Assembly (NCBI GenBank): GCA_037447335.1
Contig: JBBIGV010000052.1
Coordinates: forward strand, 1-26,076
Length of the DNA: 26,076 nucleotides
Reading direction: 5' to 3'
Source of the DNA: JBBIGV01 sp037447335
GTDB lineage: Bacteria > Bacteroidota > Ignavibacteria > Ignavibacteriales > Ignavibacteriaceae
A program made the position numbers and the translations under genes. Below the pieces are notes generated by a model, which ran no database searches, was not told the DNA's origin, and was given only the letters and a program-made list of their open reading frames with translations. Positions 13,773 to 21,301 of the stretch are shown in pieces. Within the stretch, counting starts at the first letter, position 1; every line of letters starts with the position of its first letter.

Positions 13773-16124
13773 TTAAATCAGTTCTACTATTGTAATCCCA
13801 TCGCCACCAACATCAATGGGAGCAAAATAATAATTTTTCACTTTTTCATGATCGGACAAGATATCATTAACCAGTTTTTTTAATGCACCGGTTCCTTTAC
13901 CATGAAGTATTTCAATTCTTGTCATATTAGAAGCGAACGCATCATCAACAAATTTTAAAACTTCTAATTCTGTCTCTTCGGGTCTTTTACCGCGAATGTC
14001 TAACCTGTACTTAAGTTCTGTATTTGGTTGATAAGATACAAATTCCTCAGATTTTTTTTCCTTTTCAGGTTTTACTTTCCTGAGATTTTTTACCGGGACC
14101 TGAATCTTAATTTTGCCTGAAGCAAGCACGGCTTTCTTTCCGTCTTTTGAAAGCTCAATAATCTCGCCTTGTGTGTGTGTATCTTTAATGACGGCAAAAT
14201 CGCCGACATTTATTTCAGAAGATTGAGCATCAATATCTTCCACATCATCCTGAATAATTCCTGTTGTTTCTTCTTTTATTTCCTTTACAACAGATTTGGC
14301 AGTTAAAATAGATTCTGTGCTTGCATTCTTTTCTTTCAGATCTTTAATAACGTTTTCAATTCGTCTATTAATATCTTTCAGGAATTCTTCGCCCTGTAAT
14401 TTTACTTTTCTGAGAATCTCTATTTTTTCCCGTTCAAGCTTATCAATGTTTTGTTTGTACAGATTTGTTAAACCGCTCAGACGTATGTTTTCCAGTTCAG
14501 CGTTTTTGAGCCTCTCATTGAGCATCTGTGATTTTTTCTCTATCTCAACGAGGAAGTTTTCAATTTTATGCCGGTCTGTATCCAGATAATTTTCAGCAGT
14601 AATTAGGAAGTCTTCGCTAAATCCTATTCTTCTTGCAATATCAAAAGCATAACTAGAACCTGGTATCCCCTGTTTAAAATTATAAGTTGGTTTCAGCATT
14701 TCGTTATCAAATTCCATCGCGGCATTTTCAAAGCCATCAATTTCATTGGCAAATATTTTCAGGCTGCCATGGTGCGTTGTAGCAAGAACTGTTGATCCAT
14801 TCTGTTTCAGGGTTAAAAGAACTGCTGCTGCCAAAGCTGAACCTTCAGCCGGGTCTGTTCCCGCTCCGATTTCATCCAAAAGAACTAATGAAGATGAATC
14901 AGCTTTTTTTAGTATCTGACCAATATTTGAAAGATGCGAACTGAATGTTGAAAGATCATCCTCGATAGACTGCTCGTCACCAATATCAATAAGTATATTA
15001 CTAAAAAAATGAAAGTTTGAATCCGGGTTTGAGGGAATATGAATACCCGAATTAATCATCAATGAAAGCAAGCCGACAGTTTTAAGCACTACAGTTTTTC
15101 CGCCGGCATTTGGTCCTGTTATGATAATAACCTTCTTAAAATCAATTTTAAGATTCAGAGGAATGGTTTCGTCCCTGCCGTTTTTCTTTAACAGAATGGG
15201 GTGCCGCGCTTCTTTTATCTCAAAAGGTTTTTTGTTGTTAATCTGCGGGTATGAGCCAAGTATTTCGATGGAATATTTTGCACGTGCAAATAAAGAATCA
15301 ATTTCACCGATAAGTTTTAAAGTATCGATTAATTCATTTGCCGATGCACCTATAAGTTTTGTAAGTTCTTTCAGCAGCCGCTCAATTTCTCTTTTCTCAG
15401 CAAATGATAGAGATATGATTTCATTGTTCAGTTCGAGAGTTTCTGCGGGTTCAATATAAACAGTTTGACCGGTAGAAGATTCGGAATGGATGAATCCTTT
15501 TATGTGACGCTTGTGCTCCGCTTTTACCGGTATAACAATTCTTCCGTCGCGCAAAGTAAGATAATCTTCTCTTACAATATCCTCGTCGCTTAATTTTTTT
15601 ACCAGTTTAGTAACTGACTTCACTAGTTCATTCCGTTTGCGATTTATTTCCTGCCTGATTTCCCGAAGCTTAGGACTTGCATTTTCAGATACTTCTCCTG
15701 TTTCGGTAATCACCTTGTTTATGTGATGTTCAAAAACTTTATCTACAAATAGATTGGTGTTTTTGTTGTAAAGATCAGGAGCAACTTCAGAATTGCTTTT
15801 AAAATACTGGAGTAAGTTTCTCGCTACAACCGCGAGCTTCAATATTTCATGAATTTTTTTTGCTTCAAGAAGCGCGCCTTCAATTTTGCTCTTTAATAAA
15901 ATCTCATCCAGATTTGGTAAATACTCCAAAGGCGGCGGCTGCTGACGAATAAGAATTAGTTTTGCCTGTTCAACTAATCTTCCCTGCTCAATGGCTTCGT
16001 CAGGCGTACTGAGGGGTTTAAGTTTTGCAGTTAATAGTTTGCCTTTTTCTGTGACGGAATATTTTGATATGTATTGAAGAACTTTTGGAAATTCTAATTT
16101 ATCGAAGAGCAAATTGGTAGTCAT
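13773..16124 (-). CDS. mutS2: Endonuclease MutS2
   Basis: MutS2 is an ATPase of the MutS family that lacks the mismatch-recognition domain. In several bacteria it suppresses recombination, and in some it acts on collided ribosomes. The 783-aa length is typical. The core ATPase has Walker A ITGPNAGGKT (335-344), Walker B LVLLDEIGAGTDP (about 413-425), and the ATTHH switch (448-452). A charged coiled coil spans roughly 520-620. The C-terminal Smr nuclease domain begins near 706 with LDIRG (708-712) and HGKGTG (736-741). Its ATG overlaps the stop of cvpA in an ATGA arrangement (4 bp). The common cvpA-mutS2 linkage supports the call. Nothing appears missing. Confidence 0.96.
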   Translation of the reverse strand: MTTNLLFDKLEFPKVLQYISKYSVTEKGKLLTAKLKPLSTPDEAIEQGRLVEQAKLILIRQQPPPLEYLPNLDEILLKSKIEGALLEAKKIHEILKLAVVARNLLQYFKSNSEVAPDLYNKNTNLFVDKVFEHHINKVITETGEVSENASPKLREIRQEINRKRNELVKSVTKLVKKLSDEDIVREDYLTLRDGRIVIPVKAEHKRHIKGFIHSESSTGQTVYIEPAETLELNNEIISLSFAEKREIERLLKELTKLIGASANELIDTLKLIGEIDSLFARAKYSIEILGSYPQINNKKPFEIKEARHPILLKKNGRDETIPLNLKIDFKKVIIITGPNAGGKTVVLKTVGLLSLMINSGIHIPSNPDSNFHFFSNILIDIGDEQSIEDDLSTFSSHLSNIGQILKKADSSSLVLLDEIGAGTDPAEGSALAAAVLLTLKQNGSTVLATTHHGSLKIFANEIDGFENAAMEFDNEMLKPTYNFKQGIPGSSYAFDIARRIGFSEDFLITAENYLDTDRHKIENFLVEIEKKSQMLNERLKNAELENIRLSGLTNLYKQNIDKLEREKIEILRKVKLQGEEFLKDINRRIENVIKDLKEKNASTESILTAKSVVKEIKEETTGIIQDDVEDIDAQSSEINVGDFAVIKDTHTQGEIIELSKDGKKAVLASGKIKIQVPVKNLRKVKPEKEKKSEEFVSYQPNTELKYRLDIRGKRPEETELEVLKFVDDAFASNMTRIEILHGKGTGALKKLVNDILSDHEKVKNYYFAPIDVGGDGITIVELI

Positions 16125-16642
16125 TTCAGAGTATCTTTTTCGTTTATGTAAGTGCGTATGATCTCTCTTGTATCGGGTGTATAATCCTGGAAATAATCTA
16201 CTGTTGCAGGAATTATATCATAAACTTTATTATAAAGGAAAGAATTTTCTCTTTCTTTTTCTGCAGGAAGATTTATGATGTTGAGAAGCAGGAATACAGC
16301 GCTTGCAAAAAACAGGATCTGGACAACCCCGACAACCGCACCTACCAACTGGTTAAGCATATTGTTCACTTTATCAAATGGATGTACGAATCGCTTTAGT
16401 AAAGAGAAGAGAAAAACCACCAGCAGAAATAAAAGAGATGCTGCAATTATGGATGCAAAGTAATATTCAATCCCGGTGATCTTTTCAATTGCTCTTCCAA
16501 CATCATCCGAAAAAAGATAGGCGCATATTACAGCAACAACAAACCCGATCAGCCCGATAAGTTTCCGGATAAATCCATCCTTAAAACCGAGGATGAAACC
16601 GATCCCGATGAACAGGATTAGAATTACATCTATGAAGTTCAA
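16121..16642 (-). CDS. cvpA: CvpA family membrane protein
   Basis: This 173-aa protein has about four transmembrane helices, roughly residues 4-18, 28-46, 63-82 and 101-122, then a hydrophilic C-terminal tail. The GFKDGFIRKL motif between helices 1 and 2 is typical of the CvpA/DedE family, named for colicin V production and linked to envelope stress resistance. The start is TTG at 16642; no ATG gives a full first helix, and no good Shine-Dalgarno is visible. The gene overlaps mutS2 by 4 bp and follows yqeY by 34 bp, so the three probably form one unit. Confidence 0.85.
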   Translation of the reverse strand: MNFIDVILILFIGIGFILGFKDGFIRKLIGLIGFVVAVICAYLFSDDVGRAIEKITGIEYYFASIIAASLLFLLVVFLFSLLKRFVHPFDKVNNMLNQLVGAVVGVVQILFFASAVFLLLNIINLPAEKERENSFLYNKVYDIIPATVDYFQDYTPDTREIIRTYINEKDTLK

Positions 16643-16676
16643 TTTATTCGATCAAAAAAATTAATACCGTCATTAA

Positions 16677-17129
16677 CTAACCGGCGCTTAAGAATTTTTC
16701 TACCGCTGCTTTAACAATTTTTCCATCGGCTTTGCCCTTAAGCACTTTCATAACTTCCGGCATAAGTTTGGGAAAATCAGCTTTGCCTGCTGCCCCGATA
16801 GCATTTGCAATTGCTGCGACCTCGCTAAAAATCTCATCTTCGCTTAATTGCTTTGGAAGATATTCGAGTAGTATTTTAAGTTCAGATTCTTCTTTATCAG
16901 CTAGATCATTTCTTCCGCCTTTCCTGAACTGTTCGATAGAGTCTTTCCGCTTTTTAGCAGCAGTACTAAGAAGCTGAATCTCATCCTCTTGCGTCATTTC
17001 TCTGTTAGCACCGCTTTTTTCGAACTCAAGCAGTAAAGCACGGATTGACCTGATGGTTTCCAGGCGAATCTTGTCACCTGATTTCATTGCAATTTTCAGG
17101 TCTTCGTTTATTTTTTGTTTTAAAGACAT
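16677..17129 (-). CDS. yqeY: GatB/YqeY domain protein
   Basis: This 150-aa protein is of the YqeY family, related to the C-terminal tail domain of GatB amidotransferase; a role in tRNA-dependent amidation is suspected from that similarity but not proved. The sequence shows the family pattern: an N-terminal helical part with RLETIRSIRALLLE (about 21-34), ELKILLEYLPKQLSEDEI (about 83-100) and a C-terminal domain with DFPKLMPEVMKVLKGKADG. I choose ATG at 17129 over the ATG at 17144 because GAGG lies 5 nt before it, and the upstream alternative would start inside a terminator region. It begins the yqeY-cvpA-mutS2 series. Confidence 0.88.
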   Translation of the reverse strand: MSLKQKINEDLKIAMKSGDKIRLETIRSIRALLLEFEKSGANREMTQEDEIQLLSTAAKKRKDSIEQFRKGGRNDLADKEESELKILLEYLPKQLSEDEIFSEVAAIANAIGAAGKADFPKLMPEVMKVLKGKADGKIVKAAVEKFLSAG

Positions 17130-17145
17130 ATGTGCCTCAAGCATG

Positions 17146-17176
17146 AAAAAAGCAGGATTGTCCGATACAATCCTGC
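17146..17176 (-). terminator. Perfect terminator hairpin between exbD and yqeY
   Basis: On the minus strand GCAGGATTGT (17176-17167) pairs perfectly with ACAATCCTGC (17161-17152) around a 5-nt loop, followed by six Ts (17151-17146). It ends the ExbB-ExbD-ExbD unit. The T-tract stops only 16 nt before the chosen yqeY start at 17129. Confidence 0.85.
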
Positions 17177-17210
17177 CTTATTAAGAATTTAGTTTTTATA
17201 AATAGTGAAA

Positions 17211-17624
17211 TTAAATTTTGATTGTCGAAGAATAATTTATTCTAAGGCAATAAGCTTTTCTTAATTCCTGTTGAATATCGGTAACAAGCCCCATATCAGT
17301 ACCCCTGTCGATTCTTAATGATACAATTATATTGGGCAGTTCCTGTCGTTTAGCATACATTATGGATTGTACATCTTCAACTCTAACAATACTATCATTT
17401 ATTTGAATACGATTATCTTTGCCAACCCATATATAAGATATTAATCTTTTGTTCTCTATTTTTTCTATCGCTGCAGCTTCCGGAAGTCTGAAATCAACCA
17501 ATACATCTACTTCTCTTAAAGTAGTAGTGACCATGAAGAAAAGCAGCAGCATAAAAACAATATCCGGCAAGGATGCCATAGGGATATTCTGATTGGTAGA
17601 AGCTCTCTTCTTTTGAAATTTCAT
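17211..17624 (-). CDS. ExbD/TolR family protein, second copy
   Basis: This 137-aa protein has a short cytoplasmic start, one transmembrane helix (about residues 18-37) with the conserved membrane aspartate D21 in SLPDIVFMLLLFF, and a periplasmic domain. ExbD works with ExbB to turn proton flow into movement of TonB at outer-membrane receptors; TolR and related proteins act similarly in other systems. GAGG lies 7 nt before the ATG. It is downstream of another exbD (14-bp gap) and of exbB, and ends 35 bp before a strong terminator. The periplasmic region is shorter than in the first copy. Confidence 0.88.
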   Translation of the reverse strand: MKFQKKRASTNQNIPMASLPDIVFMLLLFFMVTTTLREVDVLVDFRLPEAAAIEKIENKRLISYIWVGKDNRIQINDSIVRVEDVQSIMYAKRQELPNIIVSLRIDRGTDMGLVTDIQQELRKAYCLRINYSSTIKI

Positions 17625-17637
17625 TATGTTTCCTCAG

Positions 17638-18165
17638 TTAATTTTTTATAGCTTCAGGTTCTGCAAGAGAAATAATAATAGGCACTTTTTCTCTTATAAA
17701 TTCCTGCTGCTCAGGGTTCAAATCTTTATACTTTCTGCCGAATTCAGCATTGGACGTTTCATCCCTAACTTCAAAATATGCCATTTTGATCTGATCTAAA
17801 GCCTGAATGTAAGTGTTGTAAACAGTCCTGCGGTCTGTCTTAACAGAAACGATAAGTTTTCTGGTTGCAGGCAAATCAATCTTGGAGATAATTCTGGGTT
17901 TCAATTGATTTTTAATCTGAAACACAGAAATCGGTGCACCGTCAAGCAGAACATCGCCGTTTTCATTTATAAGCACAGCAGCCATACGATCCTTGGCAAT
18001 TTCAACAGTTTCGGGATCTTCAATAAATTCGGGCAGCGTTAAACCTATTCCGGTATCAACATCAATAACTGTGGCAACAAGAAAGAATAAAAGAAGAAGA
18101 AATGCTATATCAGCCATTGAACTCATTGGTATACTGGCTTCCGCTATTTTTTTCTTTTTAAGCAT
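17638..18165 (-). CDS. ExbD/TolR family protein, first copy
   Basis: This 175-aa protein has one transmembrane helix (about residues 16-34) with the proton-path aspartate D19 in SSMADIAFLLLLFFLVAT, then a periplasmic domain. Compared with the second copy it carries a C-terminal extension of about 40 residues (LNPEQQEFIREKVPIIISLA) that is not part of the usual ExbD fold. It follows exbB by 29 bp. Two ExbD-type partners beside one ExbB is a common arrangement in Bacteroidota-type genomes and may form mixed complexes. No tonB gene is near. Confidence 0.88.
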   Translation of the reverse strand: MLKKKKIAEASIPMSSMADIAFLLLLFFLVATVIDVDTGIGLTLPEFIEDPETVEIAKDRMAAVLINENGDVLLDGAPISVFQIKNQLKPRIISKIDLPATRKLIVSVKTDRRTVYNTYIQALDQIKMAYFEVRDETSNAEFGRKYKDLNPEQQEFIREKVPIIISLAEPEAIKN

Positions 18166-18194
18166 TATTTAAACTTTCAATTATTAAGTTCCTG

Positions 18195-18887
18195 TTACTT
18201 TTTGTCTTTTATCTCATAAAGTGCATCAATAAGTTCGATAGAACTCTCTTCCATATCACCAACAAGCCTGTCAATTCTAGAAATAAAGTAATTATAAAAT
18301 ACCTGAAGAATAATAGCAACAACAAGACCGAATAGAGTTGTTAAAAGAGCTATTGAAATACCTTCAGCTACAATTGCAGGAGAGATTTGAGCAGCTTCTT
18401 TAATAGCGTCGAATGCCTCAATCATTCCCTGAACCGTCCCGGTAAATCCTAACATTGGAGCAATTGTAATAAAAGTAGAAATCCAGATCATACCGCGCTC
18501 GAGAAAACTCATCTCAATGCCGCCATAAGCAATAATAGCTTTCTCTGCAGCATCAAGTCCTTCGTCAGCTCTGAGCAAACCGGCATGAAAAACTGAGGCG
18601 ATTGGTCCTCTTGTGTTAGCGCAAACTTCTTTTGCCGCGTCAACCCCGCCTTCATCTAATGCACCCTTCACTTTAACAATAAACTGTTTTGTGTTAACCC
18701 TGGCTCTCGAAAGAGTCCAGAATCTTTCAATGCAGAATGCCAGCCCAACAACAAGGCAGCCGAGGATTGGGTACATAAATGTGCCACCTGCTTCAAATTT
18801 TTCGGCGAGCCAGTTTAATGCACCAGCATCTTGCTGAGCTTGTGCAATTACATTTAGGATTGATGTGTAAATACCTGCAATTTCCAT
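18195..18887 (-). CDS. ExbB/TolQ/MotA family proton channel
   Basis: This 230-aa inner-membrane protein has three transmembrane helices (about 33-55, 131-155 and 168-192). The second and third belong to the MotA/TolQ/ExbB domain, with the GFTGTVQGMIEAF motif just after the second, and TLFGLVVAIILQVFYN in the third. It forms the channel that energises TonB or a Tol-like partner. AGGAGG at 18897-18902 lies 9 nt before the ATG, one of the strongest ribosome-binding sites here. A TTGACT-17-TAATGT promoter candidate lies about 80 bp upstream. Whether it serves TonB or Tol cannot be decided here; the TonB receptor at 9389 is a possible client. Confidence 0.9.
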   Translation of the reverse strand: MEIAGIYTSILNVIAQAQQDAGALNWLAEKFEAGGTFMYPILGCLVVGLAFCIERFWTLSRARVNTKQFIVKVKGALDEGGVDAAKEVCANTRGPIASVFHAGLLRADEGLDAAEKAIIAYGGIEMSFLERGMIWISTFITIAPMLGFTGTVQGMIEAFDAIKEAAQISPAIVAEGISIALLTTLFGLVVAIILQVFYNYFISRIDRLVGDMEESSIELIDALYEIKDKK

Positions 18888-18967
18888 AAAGAGTAACCTC
18901 CTAAGATTTTATAATTGATGCTGAAGGATTGTAATTTTCTATATTAATTCCGTAAAAAGATGATGCT

Positions 18968-18996
18968 ACATTAAGAATTTCAAAAAACAAAGTCAA
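18968..18996 (-). promoter_or_regulatory. Candidate sigma70-like promoter for exbB-exbD-exbD
   Basis: On the minus strand TTGACT (18996-18991) and TAATGT (18973-18968) are separated by 17 nt, with the exbB ATG about 80 nt downstream. It lies between exbB and the end of the dehydrogenase gene, so the ExbB unit may have its own start. Confidence 0.4.
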
Positions 18997-19055
18997 CTAA
19001 ATAGTTCTATTATAAGGTTAAATTTCCTTTACATCTTAAGTAAAATTTTATCTTT

Positions 19056-19751
19056 TTAAGGATCAAACCTTTGTTTTAATCCTATAACATTGCCGCTTAT
19101 AAAGTGATGATTTGAGAACAGGAAATGGAGTAGTTCTCCGATTTCCTCCGGTTTTTGCCAGCTATTGTAATCGGCGTCCTTCATCCAGCCGCGGTTTGCA
19201 GGAGTGTCAATCATATACGGCGCAATGGCATTAACCGACATATTAATTTCTTCACCTTCCAGTGCTAAAGTTTTAACAAGGTGACTTAAAGCGCCTTTTG
19301 AACTTCCGTATGCTGATTTCTTCTTTTCCGGGTCTAATGCAACATAGGCTGAAGTAAGACAGAGGGAACCGGATAAAGATTTCCCGACAAGATTCGCAAA
19401 GTATTTCGAAATAAGAAAATTAGATTTGAAATTCATATTAAACATCTTTTCTATTTCATCTTCCGGAGTATCCATAACATTATTTCCCCCCGCAAACCCG
19501 CCAATGGTGCTGAAGAGAAAAAGTTTTTTGTCCTTCGATGGTGTAATTTTTGCAAACGCTTCAGTGACATTCTTCTCAACGGACAGATCATCAATTTTTA
19601 TAAGATCAATATTATTTCCGGTAAGTGATTCTTGTTCATCAAAGCTGAAGTCAAAAAAATAATAATGGTCGTAATCTTTTTTTAACAATGTTGAAACAAC
19701 TCCCTTCCCTAAAGCACCGTTAGAACCGAAAATCAGCAATTCTTTTTTCAC
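19056..19751 (-). CDS. Short-chain dehydrogenase/reductase
   Basis: This 231-aa oxidoreductase has a Rossmann fold with a GSNGALGKG cofactor motif at residues 9-17, the catalytic S134, Y148 and K152 (AYGSSKGAL), and a family-sized domain. It is shorter at the C-terminus than most SDR enzymes (about 250 aa). The start is GTG at 19751; GGAGG lies 9 nt before it, and the stop of the preceding gene ends 1 bp away, so translation is coupled. Substrate is unknown, and the upstream phosphatase-family gene gives no clear pathway. Confidence 0.88.
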   Translation of the reverse strand: MKKELLIFGSNGALGKGVVSTLLKKDYDHYYFFDFSFDEQESLTGNNIDLIKIDDLSVEKNVTEAFAKITPSKDKKLFLFSTIGGFAGGNNVMDTPEDEIEKMFNMNFKSNFLISKYFANLVGKSLSGSLCLTSAYVALDPEKKKSAYGSSKGALSHLVKTLALEGEEINMSVNAIAPYMIDTPANRGWMKDADYNSWQKPEEIGELLHFLFSNHHFISGNVIGLKQRFDP

Positions 19752-19752
19752 G

Positions 19753-20814
19753 TCAATTTTCCTCCGAAATATTTATCATAAACTTTGCGATTACCGGGAA
19801 ATGATCGCTATAACCGCCGAGGTATCTTCTCCCGCCGTAAGTTGGAAAAGGTGTACCGGCAAATCTTCCGGTTTGAGTAACAATGAAATCAGGCTTATAA
19901 ACTTCAAAAGAGCTGCATTGATACCTGATCCGTTCACCCACTAAAAGTTCGCCTGAAATAATAATGTGATCAAGCATGTTCCATTTATCCTGAAATTTAA
20001 AAGTTCCCTCTCCTTTTAAATAGCTTTCAAAAGCCAGATTGAATAATTGTGAATTTGTTTCGATCGCCTTACCTTCAGCAATTGAGTCACAAATTACTGG
20101 ATGTACTGCTAATGTATTCAGTACGGAATTATTACCCGGTTCATCATTAAAATCCCCGATGATAATGATCTTCGAATGAGGATTTAAATCGAACAAATTA
20201 TCAACAGACCTTCGCAGTACTGTTGCAGCAGCAATTCTGTTTGGTTCAGTAAGCTCCTCACCACCTCTTCTTGAAGGCCAGTGATTTACAAAAACATGCA
20301 GGGTATCATTAGCGCGAGTGAGAAGTTCTGCATAAAGAATTAACCTTGTCGGATACCGGTCGGGCAGGTAAACTGTATCTCCCCTTACCGATAGAAGAGT
20401 AAATTTATCTGCATCATAAATCAACCCGTTGTCAATCCCGCGGTTATCCGGAGATTCTTCATAAGCTGTTTTATAATTCTTATCGGAAAGGAATTTCGCG
20501 ATCATGGTTGTCAGGAGATGTTCATGTTCAACTTCGCACACGCCGAGAATGTCCGGTCCGGATTCATTATTCATTGACCGGATAACACGGCTGAGATCGT
20601 GCATCTTTTTTTCAAGTCTTTCCTCTGTCCATTCCTTTTCACCGGCGGGCGTCCACTCTTCATCATTTTTGTCGGGATGATTTTTCGTATCAAAAAGATT
20701 TTCAACGTTATAAAAAGCAACGTAAAGATGTTCATTATTATGCGTTTGACCACAGGCAGTAATATTTATTACTAATAATGATATACATAAAAAGCAAAGG
20801 TGTATTTTTTTCAT
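19753..20814 (-). CDS. Endonuclease/exonuclease/phosphatase family lipoprotein
   Basis: This 353-aa protein belongs to the EEP superfamily. An N-terminal lipoprotein signal has lipobox ITAC with cysteine C21, so it is exported and lipid-anchored. The catalytic landmarks are present: AFYNVENLFD (N36), GVCEVEH (E94), FVNHWPSRRGG, IIIIGDFNDEP and YSDHFPV near the C-terminus. Members cleave phosphodiester or phosphoester bonds in nucleic acids, lipids or inositol phosphates. As an exported, anchored member it more likely scavenges nucleic acid or phosphate outside the cytoplasm. It begins 39 bp after ferredoxin and is tightly followed by the dehydrogenase gene. Confidence 0.87.
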   Translation of the reverse strand: MKKIHLCFLCISLLVINITACGQTHNNEHLYVAFYNVENLFDTKNHPDKNDEEWTPAGEKEWTEERLEKKMHDLSRVIRSMNNESGPDILGVCEVEHEHLLTTMIAKFLSDKNYKTAYEESPDNRGIDNGLIYDADKFTLLSVRGDTVYLPDRYPTRLILYAELLTRANDTLHVFVNHWPSRRGGEELTEPNRIAAATVLRRSVDNLFDLNPHSKIIIIGDFNDEPGNNSVLNTLAVHPVICDSIAEGKAIETNSQLFNLAFESYLKGEGTFKFQDKWNMLDHIIISGELLVGERIRYQCSSFEVYKPDFIVTQTGRFAGTPFPTYGGRRYLGGYSDHFPVIAKFMINISEEN

Positions 20815-20853
20815 AAAATAAATTCAGAAGTAAATGATTTTGAATTAACCTGA

Positions 20854-21204
20854 TTATGCAACATATCCCCATTTCTTTTTATTTTGTTCAACCTCGTCCG
20901 GTGCGGGCATGGGCTTTCCTTCATCCCGTTTTGGAACAAATCTTGGCTGCCCGACTATTTTTGCATTTAACTCAATATCGGCTTTAAATATTTCGGGCAC
21001 TTCATCTTCAACAAAAATAGCTTCCCATGGGCACTCCGGTACACATGCATTACAATCTATGCACTCTTCCGGATCAATAAGAAGCATATTTTTAGGAATT
21101 TCGGGAGCATCGCCGGAATATTCATATATACAATCTACAGGACAAACCTGAGTGCAAGCGACGTCCTTGCAATCAGCGCAAAGTTTTGTTATGATATAAG
21201 CCAT
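20854..21204 (-). CDS. Ferredoxin, 7Fe/8Fe type
   Basis: This 116-aa iron-sulfur protein transfers electrons in the cytoplasm. Cysteines C9, C12, C17, C21 and C25 lie in the first cluster region, and C48, C51, C54 and C58 in the second, CIDCNACVPECP. The layout matches 7Fe ferredoxins of the Thermus/Azotobacter type ([3Fe-4S] plus [4Fe-4S]), where C9, C17, C21 and C25 align; C12 leaves open an unusual ligand choice. The C-terminal half is charged, with a PRFVPKRDEGKPMP stretch. AAGGTG lies just before the ATG. It lies 97 bp after the glycosidase gene, with an 8-bp hairpin between them. Confidence 0.9.
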   Translation of the reverse strand: MAYIITKLCADCKDVACTQVCPVDCIYEYSGDAPEIPKNMLLIDPEECIDCNACVPECPWEAIFVEDEVPEIFKADIELNAKIVGQPRFVPKRDEGKPMPAPDEVEQNKKKWGYVA

Positions 21205-21238
21205 ATTTCACCTTACAATTTATTAAAAATGTAATAGA

Positions 21239-21263
21239 TACTTCGTTGATTATTTACGAAGTA
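21239..21263. repeat. 8-bp inverted repeat upstream of ferredoxin
   Basis: TACTTCGT (21239-21246) and ACGAAGTA (21256-21263) form a perfect stem around a 9-nt loop, about 35 bp before the ferredoxin start and 38 bp after the glycosidase stop. The T-run after it (minus strand, ATTTTTAAT) is short and distant. It may be a weak terminator or an operator. Confidence 0.4.
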
Positions 21264-21301
21264 ATTCATTAGCAGTCAAGGGAATAAGCATTTTTTAACC
21301 G

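Noticed and set aside
15121..15459. 112-codon plus-strand frame
   Set aside because: Antisense shadow of mutS2 with no Shine-Dalgarno or family signal.
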